Origin: Micromonospora lupini str. Lupac 08
Lineage (GTDB): Bacteria > Actinomycetota > Actinomycetes > Mycobacteriales > Micromonosporaceae
Assembly (NCBI RefSeq): GCF_000297395.2
Contig: NZ_HF570107.1
Coordinates: 30,509-74,657 of the forward strand
Direction of reading: 5' to 3'
Length of the DNA stretch: 44,149 bases
Part shown: positions 1 through 7,574 of the stretch, in pieces
How the letters are laid out: each line of letters opens with the position of its first letter
Position numbering within the stretch: position 1 is the stretch's first letter
The notes under the pieces: generated by a model
Database searches by the model: none
What the model saw: the letters and a program-made list of their open reading frames with translations, nothing else
Told to the model about the DNA's origin: nothing
Position numbers and translations under genes: made by a program

Positions 1-1
1 C

Positions 2-199
2 GGCGGGGGTGCCGCGGCCGGCGGCGGTGCGGCAGCCGGCGGTGGCGCGGCAGCGGCAGGCGGACTCGCCGCGGCGGCCGGCCCGATCGCCGCCGGCGTC
101 GTGGTCGGGCAGGCCGCAGCGAAGGCCGGCCCGGACGCGATCAGGAAGATCGGTGGTGCCGCCGCGGGGGCGTCGGGGCCGACAGGAGCTGACCAGTGA
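2..199 (+). CDS. 3' end of a Gly/Ala-rich protein, probably a TrbL/VirB6-like membrane component (partial)
   Basis: An open frame enters from the left edge and ends at TGA 197-199. The visible 65 residues are a run of Gly and Ala, then a segment around PIAAGVVVGQAAAKAG and a short polar tail. Its stop overlaps the GTG start (196) of the next gene by 4 nt, so the two are translationally coupled. In actinobacterial conjugation/type IV secretion-like operons the gene before the SCO6880-family gene usually encodes a multi-pass membrane protein with a low-complexity Gly/Ala-rich tail. The function here is inferred from that position only, because the membrane part lies outside the window. Confidence 0.6.
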   Translation, partial: GGGAAAGGGAAAGGGAAAAGGLAAAAGPIAAGVVVGQAAAKAGPDAIRKIGGAAAGASGPTGADQ

Positions 200-1668
200 C
201 GACGACGGCCGCGCCGCCGAACCCGTCGCAGCAGCGCGCCTACGGCAACTGGCGTCGCGGCGTGTCGGCCGGACTGTTCGGCCTGGGCACCATCGGCACG
301 CTGATCATGTTCGGTCTGGCCCTGCTGACCGTGCTGATGCTCGCCGTGTCACTCGTGGCGGCCCTGCTGACCGCGCTGTGCGGTGCGGCCGTCCTGGTCC
401 CGCTGGCCATCCGCGTCAACGGGCGCTCCGGACTGCAGGTCATGGCGGCACGGTTCGCGTGGTGGCGAGGGCGTTCACGACGGCAGCACCTGTACCTGTC
501 CGGCGTGGCCTCGAAGGTGACGCAGACACACCAACTGCCCGGCATTCTGGCCCGTTCGCAGATCTACGAGGTCGAGACGGGCCGCTCCGGGCGCATCGGC
601 GTGGTGGTCATCCCACAGTCGCGGCACTACACCGTCACGCTGCGCTGCTACCCCGAGGGCATGGACCTGGTCGACCAGAGCGCCATCGACGCGCGCGTGG
701 CACACCTCGCCGCCTGGCTGTCCAACCTCAGCCGTGAACCGGGCCTGGTACAGGCCGCGGTCACCGTGGAGAGCACCCCGGACCCGGGCACGCGGCTGGC
801 CACCGAGGTCAACGACACGATGTCGCCGCAGGCACCGGAACTGGCCCGCCAGGTCCTCCACGAAGTGGTACGCAGCTACCCGGCCGGGTCGGCGACAGTC
901 GAGACCCGGGTCTCGCTCACCTACACGCTGCCTCCGAACCGTCGACAGCTCTCGCACGAGGACATGTGCCGGGAGGTCGCCGCACGACTGCCGAACCTGC
1001 ACTCCGGGCTCTCGGCCGCCGGCGGCGGCGGCGTACGCCCGATGATGCCGCGATCGCTGGTGCGGGCCGTGCGCGCCGCGTACGACCCCGGCACCAGCAT
1101 CGAGCTGTCGCGTACCCCCGACCTGGACCTCACCTGGGAGAACGCCGGCCCGGTCTCGGCTCGGGAGAGCTGGGACTACTACCGCCACGACTCCGGGGTC
1201 TCGAGGACCTGGGGAATGGTCGAGGCTCCCCGTGGTGTCACCTTCGCCAACACGTTCGCCCGGCTGACCGACCCCGACCCGCAACTGCTGCGCAAGCGGG
1301 TGTCGTTGATCTACCGGCCGTACTCGCCGGCCGAGTCGGCCAAGCTCGTCGAAGCGGACAAGCGCGACGCCCGGTTCAACGCCACGAAGAAGTCCCAGGC
1401 CACCGCCCGGGACCTGGCCGACCTCAGCGCGGCCGAGCAGGCCGCGCAGGAGGAGGCTTCCGGCGCCGGCGTCGTGCGCTTCACGGTGCTGGTCACCGCC
1501 ACCGTCTCCTCGGTCGAACAGCTCGACGAGGCGACCCGGATCATCGACTCGCGGGCCGCCGAGGCGCGGCTCATGCTCCGCCCGATGTACGGGGCCCAGG
1601 CGGCGACCTTCGCCGCCACCCTGCCGACCGGAGTGGTGCTGCCCGTGCACGCCACCGTGCCGTTCTAG
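196..1668 (+). CDS. SCO6880-family type IV secretion/conjugation membrane protein
   Basis: 490 aa. After a short polar N-terminus (residues 1-25) come two hydrophobic helices (about 26-45 and 46-75, GLFGLGTIGTLIMFGLAL and VSLVAALLTALCGAAVLVPL). A large soluble domain follows, containing ...YLSGVAS near residue 100 and RPMMPRSLVRAVRAAYDP in the middle. This layout and the gene order (SCO6880 protein, ATPase, coupling ATPase, DUF4913) match the actinobacterial SCO6880 family. These proteins sit beside VirB4-like ATPases and are thought to act like VirB3/PrgI, anchoring the ATPase to the inner membrane. The GTG start overlaps the preceding stop. The next gene starts 12 nt after the stop behind an AGGAGG sequence (1668-1673). 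The role in DNA or protein transfer is inferred from the neighbours. Confidence 0.8.
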   Translation: MTTTAAPPNPSQQRAYGNWRRGVSAGLFGLGTIGTLIMFGLALLTVLMLAVSLVAALLTALCGAAVLVPLAIRVNGRSGLQVMAARFAWWRGRSRRQHLYLSGVASKVTQTHQLPGILARSQIYEVETGRSGRIGVVVIPQSRHYTVTLRCYPEGMDLVDQSAIDARVAHLAAWLSNLSREPGLVQAAVTVESTPDPGTRLATEVNDTMSPQAPELARQVLHEVVRSYPAGSATVETRVSLTYTLPPNRRQLSHEDMCREVAARLPNLHSGLSAAGGGGVRPMMPRSLVRAVRAAYDPGTSIELSRTPDLDLTWENAGPVSARESWDYYRHDSGVSRTWGMVEAPRGVTFANTFARLTDPDPQLLRKRVSLIYRPYSPAESAKLVEADKRDARFNATKKSQATARDLADLSAAEQAAQEEASGAGVVRFTVLVTATVSSVEQLDEATRIIDSRAAEARLMLRPMYGAQAATFAATLPTGVVLPVHATVPF

Positions 1669-1680
1669 GAGGCGGACCCG

Positions 1681-3144
1681 ATGCCCCGATCCGTCATCCC
1701 GATCCGACGTCCCACCCGATTCGGCTACGCCGGACCCGGCGGCGGCCGGGTGTCGTGGGTCGAGTCGCCCACCGAGTACCGCGGCACGACTGTGCAGGTG
1801 TGCGGCCTGTGGCCGTTCGGCACCGGCTCGTCCACCCCGACTATCGGCGCTCCGCTCGGCCGGCACCGCTACACCAACGCGACTGTGTGCTTCGACCCGA
1901 TCTCCTGGTACGAACGCGCCAAGCTGATCAACAACCCGTCGGTGTGGATCCAGGCCGAGCCGGCCATGGGCAAGTCCACGAGTGTGCGGCGGATGCTGCT
2001 GAGCCTGGTCGGCCAGGGGGTGACCCCGCTGATCCTGGGCGACCTCAAACCCGACTACGCCGAACTTGTCGCCGCGCTCGGCGGGCGGGTGCTGCGCGTG
2101 GGCCCCGGACTGCACCGGATCAACCCGCTCGACATCGGCCCCTGGCAGCAGGTGCTGGCACACGTGCAGGACCCCAAGGAGATCGAGCAGCTACGTGCGG
2201 AGATCGTCGACCGCCGGCTCAACGCCGCCCTGGTGCTGGCGACCCTGACCCGGGGTGCCCCGCTCGCGTCGGACGAGATCACCGTGCTGGCGGCCGCGCT
2301 GCGTTACCTGACCGAGCGGGAGAGCGTCGCCCAGCCGCTGCTGTCGGACGTGCTGCGGGTCATCGAGGAGGCACCCATGCAGGTGCGGTGGGTGACCCTG
2401 TGGCACGACGACAACGACCTGGACCGCTACCGCCTCGAGACGGAGAACCTGCGGCGTACGCTGCGGGCGCTGATCCACGGTCCGCTCGGCTCGACGGTCG
2501 AGGGCCACACCACCGCCTCGATCGAACTCGACACCACCGCGCTGTGCGTGGACATCTCCGGCATCAGCGAGACCAACCAGGCTCTGACCGCCGCCACCCT
2601 GGTCACCACCTGGGCCGCCGGCTTCGGTCAGGTCGAGGCGGCGCACCGGATGGCCGACCTGGGACTGGCCCCGCCGCGGCGCTTCTTCCTGGTCCTGGAC
2701 GAGATGTGGCGCGCGTTGCGGGTCGGGCACGGCATGGTCGACCGCATCGACGCGCTGACCCGCCTGAACCGTTCCAAGGGCACCGGCACCGCGTTCATCA
2801 CCCACTCGCTGGGCGACCTCCAGGCTCTGCCGAACGAGGAGGACCGCGCCAAGGCCCGCGGCTTCGCCGACCGGTGCGCGGTGCTCATGATCGGCGCCTG
2901 CTCCGAGCAGGAGCTCGACGCCGTGGCGCGGGTACGGCCCCTGTCGCAGGCCGAACGCAGCGAGGTGCTGTCGTGGTCGGCGCCGCCGTCGTGGACGACC
3001 GGGCCGGACGACGAGGAGGTCCTGATCGGCCGCGGGAACTTCCTCATCAAGGTCGGGACCAGGCCCGGCATCCCGGTGCACCTCGAACCCACCGAGATCG
3101 AGAAGCAACTGGGCAACACCGATTTCCGTTGGAAGCGCACATGA
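1681..3144 (+). CDS. VirB4-like ATPase of the type IV secretion-like operon
   Basis: 487 aa. A Walker A motif AEPAMGKST lies at about residues 92-100 and a Walker B FFLVLDEMW at about 335-343. A C-terminal segment THSLGDLQAL resembles the sensor region of HerA/FtsK-type hexameric ATPases, the group that includes VirB4/TraC. VirB4 proteins power substrate export or pilus assembly at the inner membrane. The ATG at 1681 has AGGAGG 7 nt upstream. The 3' end overlaps the next gene by 4 nt (ATGA at 3141). Family and operon position are strong; the exact substrate (plasmid or ICE DNA versus protein) cannot be read from the sequence. Confidence 0.8.
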   Translation: MPRSVIPIRRPTRFGYAGPGGGRVSWVESPTEYRGTTVQVCGLWPFGTGSSTPTIGAPLGRHRYTNATVCFDPISWYERAKLINNPSVWIQAEPAMGKSTSVRRMLLSLVGQGVTPLILGDLKPDYAELVAALGGRVLRVGPGLHRINPLDIGPWQQVLAHVQDPKEIEQLRAEIVDRRLNAALVLATLTRGAPLASDEITVLAAALRYLTERESVAQPLLSDVLRVIEEAPMQVRWVTLWHDDNDLDRYRLETENLRRTLRALIHGPLGSTVEGHTTASIELDTTALCVDISGISETNQALTAATLVTTWAAGFGQVEAAHRMADLGLAPPRRFFLVLDEMWRALRVGHGMVDRIDALTRLNRSKGTGTAFITHSLGDLQALPNEEDRAKARGFADRCAVLMIGACSEQELDAVARVRPLSQAERSEVLSWSAPPSWTTGPDDEEVLIGRGNFLIKVGTRPGIPVHLEPTEIEKQLGNTDFRWKRT

Positions 3145-4943
3145 GCCGAACAGTGGGACCTGGCGGAAGCAGCGACTCCTCGGGCCTGATCGCCGGTGGC
3201 CTGGCCGTGCTCGCGCTGGCGGCGGCCGGGGCGGTGTGGCTCCCGTTGCGGCTGACCGAGCCGCCCGGCTATCACGGCGAGGGTCTGTTCAGCGCCGCCG
3301 GGGCGCTGATCTCGGGCAGGATCACGTGGACCGTCGCGTGCACCCTGGTGGCCGTCGGAGAGGTGCTGGTGGTGGCCGCGCTGGCCGCCGGTGTGCTGCT
3401 GCTGACCAGGGGCCGCCGGCTCCGGGGCAGCCGGGTCGACGAGGCCGCGCGGCACATGGCCCGTCGCGGTGATCTGAAGCACCTGAGCCCCGACGGCGTC
3501 ACCGCGTCCGCGAAGCGGTTGCGGGCCAGCCTGGCCGACGCCGGCACCGTCGCCCCCGACGACGCGGGAGTCCTCATCGGACGCACCGTTGCCGGCGGTA
3601 TGGAGCTGCGGCAGTCCTGGGAGGACATGGCCGTCGACATCTGGGGGCCGCGGACCGGTAAGACGACCGCGCGTGCGATTCCGGCCACCGTGTCCAACCC
3701 CGGGCCGACGCTTGTCACCAGCGTCAAGGGCGACATCATCGACGCCACCCGGGAACTGCGCGCGACGCGCGGCGAGATCTGGGTGTTCGACCCGCAGCAG
3801 GTCTGGGGGCAGCCGCAGCAGATGTGGTGGAACCCGCTCGGCGAGGTCGCCACCATCACCGACGCGCGCCGGCTGGCCGAGCACTTCGCCTCGGCGGAGC
3901 GCGAACCCGGTATGCAGCGCGACGCGTTCTTCGACCCCAGCGCCGAGGAGCTGGTGGCCAATCTGCTGCTGGCGGCCGCGGTCGGCGGCCGGTCCATCCT
4001 CGAGGTGTACCGGTGGGCGGTGAACCCGCGCGACGAGTCGCCTGCCGACATTCTCACCAGTGCGGGCTTCCAGTTGCCGGCCGACTCGATCATCGGTGTG
4101 GTCAACATGCCGGACCAGACCCGCGGCGGCGTCTACGCCGGTGCGCAGAAGATGCTCATGTGCCTGACCGAGCCGAGCGTCACCGCCTGGGTCAGCCCGC
4201 CGACCTCGTCGGCGATCCGGCAGTTCCGTCCCGAGACCTTCGTGGCCACCTGCGACACCGTCTACCTGCTCAGCCAGGGCGGTCCGGGATCGCCGGCGCC
4301 ACTGATCGCGGCGCTTACCGACGCGGTGCTGCGGGCGGGGGAGCTGCGCGCCCGCGCCTCGCCGGGCCGGCGCCTCGACCCGCCGCTGATGTCGGTGCTC
4401 GACGAGGCGGCCAACATCTGCCGCATCCGCCAACTGCCGGCGCTGTACTCCTACTACGGCTCGCACGGCCTGCCGATCATCACGGTGCTGCAGTCGTACG
4501 CCCAGGGCATGGACGTGTGGGGTCGCGAAGGCATGCGCAAACTGTGGTCGGCGGCGAACGTGCGTACCTACGGCGGTGGCGTCGCGGACCCGGAGTTCCT
4601 CGAGGAGCTGTCCCGCCTCATCGGTGAACACGACGTCATGACCCGATCCACGTCGACAAACGGCTCCGGCTTCGGTCAGCAGTCCGTGTCGCGGCAGACC
4701 CGCCGCCAGCGGGTGCTCGACGTCGCGGAGCTGCACGCGCTGCCCCGGGGCCGGATGGTGGTGTACAGCTCCGGTGCGCCGCCGGTGCTGGCCCGCACCG
4801 CCCCCTGGCAGACCGGCCCGTACGCCGACGCCATCAAGGCCTCCATCGCCCGTTGGGACCCGGACAGCCGGAACGACTGGAGTCTCAAGGCCGACACCCC
4901 GCAGGTGCAGTCGTTCGACACCCCCGTACAGGAGCCGCGATGA
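3141..4943 (+). CDS. TraG/VirD4-family coupling ATPase (type IV secretory system conjugative DNA transfer protein)
   Basis: 600 aa from the ATG at 3141, which overlaps the previous stop. The reading frame stays open far upstream, but only this start gives an N-terminus with two membrane helices (about 15-36 and 61-90). A Walker A GPRTGKTT lies at about 169-176. Further on are VTSVKGDI, FDPQQVWG, MWWNPLG and a Walker B LMSVLDEAAN at about 415-424, then LQSYAQG. These are the hallmarks of the TraG/TraD/VirD4 type IV coupling proteins that bring substrate to the secretion channel. Because the conjugative ATPase pair is intact and in frame, the system may be functional, although no relaxase or origin of transfer is visible in this window. 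Confidence 0.87.
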   Translation: MSRTVGPGGSSDSSGLIAGGLAVLALAAAGAVWLPLRLTEPPGYHGEGLFSAAGALISGRITWTVACTLVAVGEVLVVAALAAGVLLLTRGRRLRGSRVDEAARHMARRGDLKHLSPDGVTASAKRLRASLADAGTVAPDDAGVLIGRTVAGGMELRQSWEDMAVDIWGPRTGKTTARAIPATVSNPGPTLVTSVKGDIIDATRELRATRGEIWVFDPQQVWGQPQQMWWNPLGEVATITDARRLAEHFASAEREPGMQRDAFFDPSAEELVANLLLAAAVGGRSILEVYRWAVNPRDESPADILTSAGFQLPADSIIGVVNMPDQTRGGVYAGAQKMLMCLTEPSVTAWVSPPTSSAIRQFRPETFVATCDTVYLLSQGGPGSPAPLIAALTDAVLRAGELRARASPGRRLDPPLMSVLDEAANICRIRQLPALYSYYGSHGLPIITVLQSYAQGMDVWGREGMRKLWSAANVRTYGGGVADPEFLEELSRLIGEHDVMTRSTSTNGSGFGQQSVSRQTRRQRVLDVAELHALPRGRMVVYSSGAPPVLARTAPWQTGPYADAIKASIARWDPDSRNDWSLKADTPQVQSFDTPVQEPR

Positions 4944-5452
4944 CCACGCCCACCGGCCAGAGCGGTTCGGAGAGGGCCGTGGCCGAACTGTCCGCTCTCC
5001 TGGAGCAGTTGTCCGGTGCTCTGCCGCGCGACGACACGCAGCCGGAACCGCAGGCGACCGCGGGTGCCGCCGCACAGCCGCAGCAGGCCGCCGACGAGGT
5101 GCCGGAGCCGGCGTTCCGCAACCTCGACGACTTCATGCGGCTGTATCTGGCCGAGGTCGTCGAGCGCCGCGTCCTGAGCGGGCCCAAGAGCGGCATCTAC
5201 TGGTGCGACCGATGGTGGGCGCACCCCGAGGCGATCTCACGCTTCTACGCGATGTGGCGCGAGTGGGAGAGGGCCCGCATCGACGACACCATGAGCACCT
5301 GGTGGCTGCACCACCTCGATCCGCACCTGATGACCATGACCACCGAGTACGGGCCGTTCGCCAAGTGCGAACCCGGCCGGCACACCGAGCCCAGGACCCT
5401 GCCGGCCGTCGCCGCCCCGCGTGAGGTCCTCGATCAGCTGCCCGAGGGCTGA
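4940..5452 (+). CDS. DUF4913 domain protein
   Basis: 170 aa from the ATG at 4940, which overlaps the coupling-protein stop by 4 nt. The first 55 residues are polar and Ala/Gln/Pro-rich, probably disordered. The conserved part (about 60-150) holds YWCDRWWAHPEAISRFYAMW and then TWWLHHLDPHLMTM, the Trp/His-rich signature of DUF4913, found almost only beside actinobacterial coupling ATPases. The biochemical role is unknown. Tight coupling to the VirD4-like gene suggests an accessory or adaptor of the secretion machine. It is the last gene of the operon seen here; the next gene lies on the other strand and converges. Confidence 0.8.
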   Translation: MTTPTGQSGSERAVAELSALLEQLSGALPRDDTQPEPQATAGAAAQPQQAADEVPEPAFRNLDDFMRLYLAEVVERRVLSGPKSGIYWCDRWWAHPEAISRFYAMWREWERARIDDTMSTWWLHHLDPHLMTMTTEYGPFAKCEPGRHTEPRTLPAVAAPREVLDQLPEG

Positions 5453-5482
5453 GCGCCGGGAGGGCCCCACGGCCCGTACCGG

Positions 5483-6718
5483 CTAGCCGAGGGCCGGGTG
5501 GAACACCAGTGCCGTGCCGTCCGACGGGTCCGCGGCAAGGCCCCCGTGAACGGTGACGGCCACCGGAGCCACCCCGGGCGACACCTCCTTGTCCGTGCCG
5601 GTGCGCGCGTCGAGGACGACGGCGGCGTCGTTCACCGTGCCGTAGACCGCGCCGTGCCAGGCCACGGTCATCCGGGGGGCGCGGCGACCCGTCGCGGGCA
5701 GCTGCCACAGGTCGTCTCCGGTGGTGGAGTCCAGTGCGAACAGCGGCTGCGAGTTGCCGATCGCGCACACCGTGACCGCCGCCTCGTCGTAGGAGCAGCG
5801 CAGTCCCGCCCCGTACTCGCCCTTCGTGCGGTTGACCAGGGTGCCGTCCTTCTTGATGAGCGTGTAGAAGCGCTTGCCGTCGGTCTGCTGACCCACCGCG
5901 ACGAGAAAGGACGGACCGCCTGCGGCGAGTTCGGCGTTGGCGACCGAGAGCGCCGACCAGCGCTTGGCGCCGTCGAGCACCGCGAGTCCGGTGATGGAAC
6001 GGCGGTAGCCGCTGTCCGGGGCGGTGAGGCCGACGACCGTGTCCCCCAGCAGTGCCGACGCGTCGAAGTCGTTGTCGCGCCAGAGGGTGCTGCCGGTGCT
6101 GACGTCGACGGCCACTGTCACCTGCTTGCCGATGCCGAGCACCACGACGGAGCCGCGACCGCCGATCACGCGGACGTGGTCACGGGCGACCAGGCTGAAG
6201 TCGCCCTCGGCCGGCTTGGCGTCCACCGTCACGGTCTTCGTCAGCCGGCCGTCCGTCGCGTCGATCACGAGCAGCTCGACGGCCTGCCGGGCCGCGACGG
6301 TGCCGGAGGCGGGGATCTCCACCGCGTACGGCACGACCACCGCGGGCTTTCCGGAGAGGTCGATCAGCACCGGCCGGTGCCCGGCGGCGGCCGGGTTGCG
6401 GGTGATCGGCGACTGCTCCGGCGTGAGCACCGACAGACGGTGTCCGCTGCCCACCTCCACCACAGTGGTCTGGGCGTCGCCGGCCAGGAACGCGGTGGTG
6501 CCGTGCAGGAGGACGTCGCCGGGGCGAGCCTCGCCCAGCGCGGCGCCGGTCGGCGCGAATCGGGTCGGCGGGTCGAACGCCGGCATCGACGGGGTGGCAG
6601 CGGGGGCCGACGCGGCCGGCGGTGACGGTGGTGACGGCGGGTCGTCGTCGCTGCACGCCGTGGTCGTCGCCGCGAGGGCAACAATCACCGCCGCCGTCTG
6701 GAGCCGCGCTCTCACCAC
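5483..6718 (-). CDS. Putative lipoprotein with PQQ/beta-propeller-like repeats
   Basis: About 411 aa from the GTG at 6718, which has a GGGGA element 6 nt upstream. A longer frame opens at 6772 but lacks a ribosome site, and its extra residues precede the signal peptide. The N-terminus RARLQTAAVIVALAATTTAC is a lipoprotein-type signal with a weak lipobox (TTAC), followed by an Asp/Pro/Ser-rich linker. The rest has repeated strand-rich blocks such as LFALDSTTGDDLWQLP and VLDARTGTD, typical of PQQ-binding-like (quinoprotein-dehydrogenase-type) beta-propellers that act as extracytoplasmic binding scaffolds. No catalytic residues are visible. It converges on the secretion operon, so it is probably not part of it. 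The function is unknown. Confidence 0.65.
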   Translation of the reverse strand: MVRARLQTAAVIVALAATTTACSDDDPPSPPSPPAASAPAATPSMPAFDPPTRFAPTGAALGEARPGDVLLHGTTAFLAGDAQTTVVEVGSGHRLSVLTPEQSPITRNPAAAGHRPVLIDLSGKPAVVVPYAVEIPASGTVAARQAVELLVIDATDGRLTKTVTVDAKPAEGDFSLVARDHVRVIGGRGSVVVLGIGKQVTVAVDVSTGSTLWRDNDFDASALLGDTVVGLTAPDSGYRRSITGLAVLDGAKRWSALSVANAELAAGGPSFLVAVGQQTDGKRFYTLIKKDGTLVNRTKGEYGAGLRCSYDEAAVTVCAIGNSQPLFALDSTTGDDLWQLPATGRRAPRMTVAWHGAVYGTVNDAAVVLDARTGTDKEVSPGVAPVAVTVHGGLAADPSDGTALVFHPALG

Positions 6719-6993
6719 TGGATCCCCGTTTCCCGTGATCGTCCCCCCGCGCGGAAGCATAGCAACGGGCATCGATCAGACGGGCGTTCACCGAGGTCCG
6801 CTGCCATCTCGGTCGATCGACGGCGGCCGGATCCGCGGTCGCCCCGCCCGACACGCCGTCACCGCGGTTTCCTGGTCTGTCGCGATTGGACAGGTCGATC
6901 TATGCTCACCTCTGCACGCACCGTGAGCGGATTCGGCAGCTGGCCACCGCGTGGGCGTGCCGGTGCAGTCGTGCGTTCGGGGGAGGGCACTGC
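6719..6993. promoter_or_regulatory. Divergent intergenic region before the GT/HAD/NUDIX operon
   Basis: The 275 bp between the lipoprotein start and the first small gene hold no convincing ORF. A TATGCT at 6901-6906 could be a -10 element for rightward transcription, but no -35 hexamer stands out at the usual spacing. Promoters for both divergent units should lie here. Confidence 0.35.
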
Positions 6994-7158
6994 ATGAGTC
7001 TGCTGTGCGCGGACCGGGGGGCCGCCAGAGCCGCCAGCGGTGCTGCCGCGCCCCGCCGGCCTCGTCCTGCCCGTCGCGCGGATGAGCGTCCCGTGAGCTA
7101 CGAGGCCATGACCTTCCCCGCCGGCGTAAGGATGTGGACATGGAGGCAGCAAAGGTGA
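6994..7158 (+). CDS. Small 54-aa protein, first gene of the GT/HAD/NUDIX operon
   Basis: The ATG at 6994 has a near-perfect ribosome site GGGAGGG at 6981-6987, 6 nt upstream. The stop (7156-7158) overlaps the GTG of the next gene by 4 nt. Both features argue that this short frame is translated. The peptide starts MSLLCADRGAARAASGAAA, has an Arg/Pro-rich centre and ends in an aromatic stretch SYEAMTFPAGVRMWTWRQQR. It has one Cys and no transmembrane helix. I do not recognise a family. It could be a translational leader that couples expression, a small regulatory subunit or a peptide substrate; the sequence does not decide between these. Confidence 0.5.
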   Translation: MSLLCADRGAARAASGAAAPRRPRPARRADERPVSYEAMTFPAGVRMWTWRQQR

Positions 7159-7490
7159 CGAAGGTGTCGGATTCCTGGGGATGCATGCTCAGCACGCACC
7201 GTTACCTCTGGAACGAGCGGGACGAATCGGTACGGCAGAACCTCACCTTCGCCGAACAGGCCGACCTGTCCCGCAGGACGCTGGCGGGCGAGGGCGATGC
7301 CGAGGCACCGCGGTCCGTCGAGATCGCCAGCACCGAGGCGCTCGTGGCCGCGTCCCTGCTCCGGGAGTTGTCGGCCCGGCTTCGCCAGGGCGTCACCACC
7401 GACGCGGTGAGCCCGGACGCCGTGCAACTGGCCGAAGTGGCCGACGAACTCGTCGGCCGGCTCTACGCAGCGACGGGAATGCGCGGCTGA
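7155..7490 (+). CDS. Conserved-looking hypothetical protein (111 aa)
   Basis: The preferred start is GTG 7155 because it overlaps the upstream stop (GTGA) and has GGAGG at 7142-7146, 8 nt ahead. GTG 7134 and ATG 7140 are alternatives that would add 5-7 residues. The protein is acidic and helical. It has SDSWGCMLSTHRYLWNERDE near the N-terminus, LTFAEQADLSRRTLAGEGD in the middle, and an amphipathic C-terminal half (LVAASLLRELSARLRQG, VQLAEVADELVGRLY). There is no signal or membrane segment. I do not recognise a family. The gap of 84 bp to the glycosyltransferase gene has no terminator, so it is probably co-transcribed. Confidence 0.6.
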   Translation: MTKVSDSWGCMLSTHRYLWNERDESVRQNLTFAEQADLSRRTLAGEGDAEAPRSVEIASTEALVAASLLRELSARLRQGVTTDAVSPDAVQLAEVADELVGRLYAATGMRG

Positions 7491-7574
7491 CCGTCGCCGC
7501 GACCGCGCGCCGCGCGATTTCGGTGCCCTGACCGCCGACCAGGTATCCGCAGACAGCAGAAGAGGGCAGCAGAG

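Noticed and set aside
475..2163. Long minus-strand open frame opposite the SCO6880-family gene
   Set aside because: Shadow of high-GC coding sequence: no ribosome site, no recognisable domain, Arg/Gly/His-rich composition, and it lies antisense to a clear operon.
966..3140. In-frame upstream extension of the coupling ATPase gene
   Set aside because: It overlaps the two preceding genes in another frame, is Arg/Pro-rich and has no homology; the ATG at 3141 has the expected overlap and membrane helices.
2628..5075. 815-residue minus-strand open frame
   Set aside because: Antisense to the two ATPase genes that carry intact Walker motifs; composition typical of a reverse-strand shadow.
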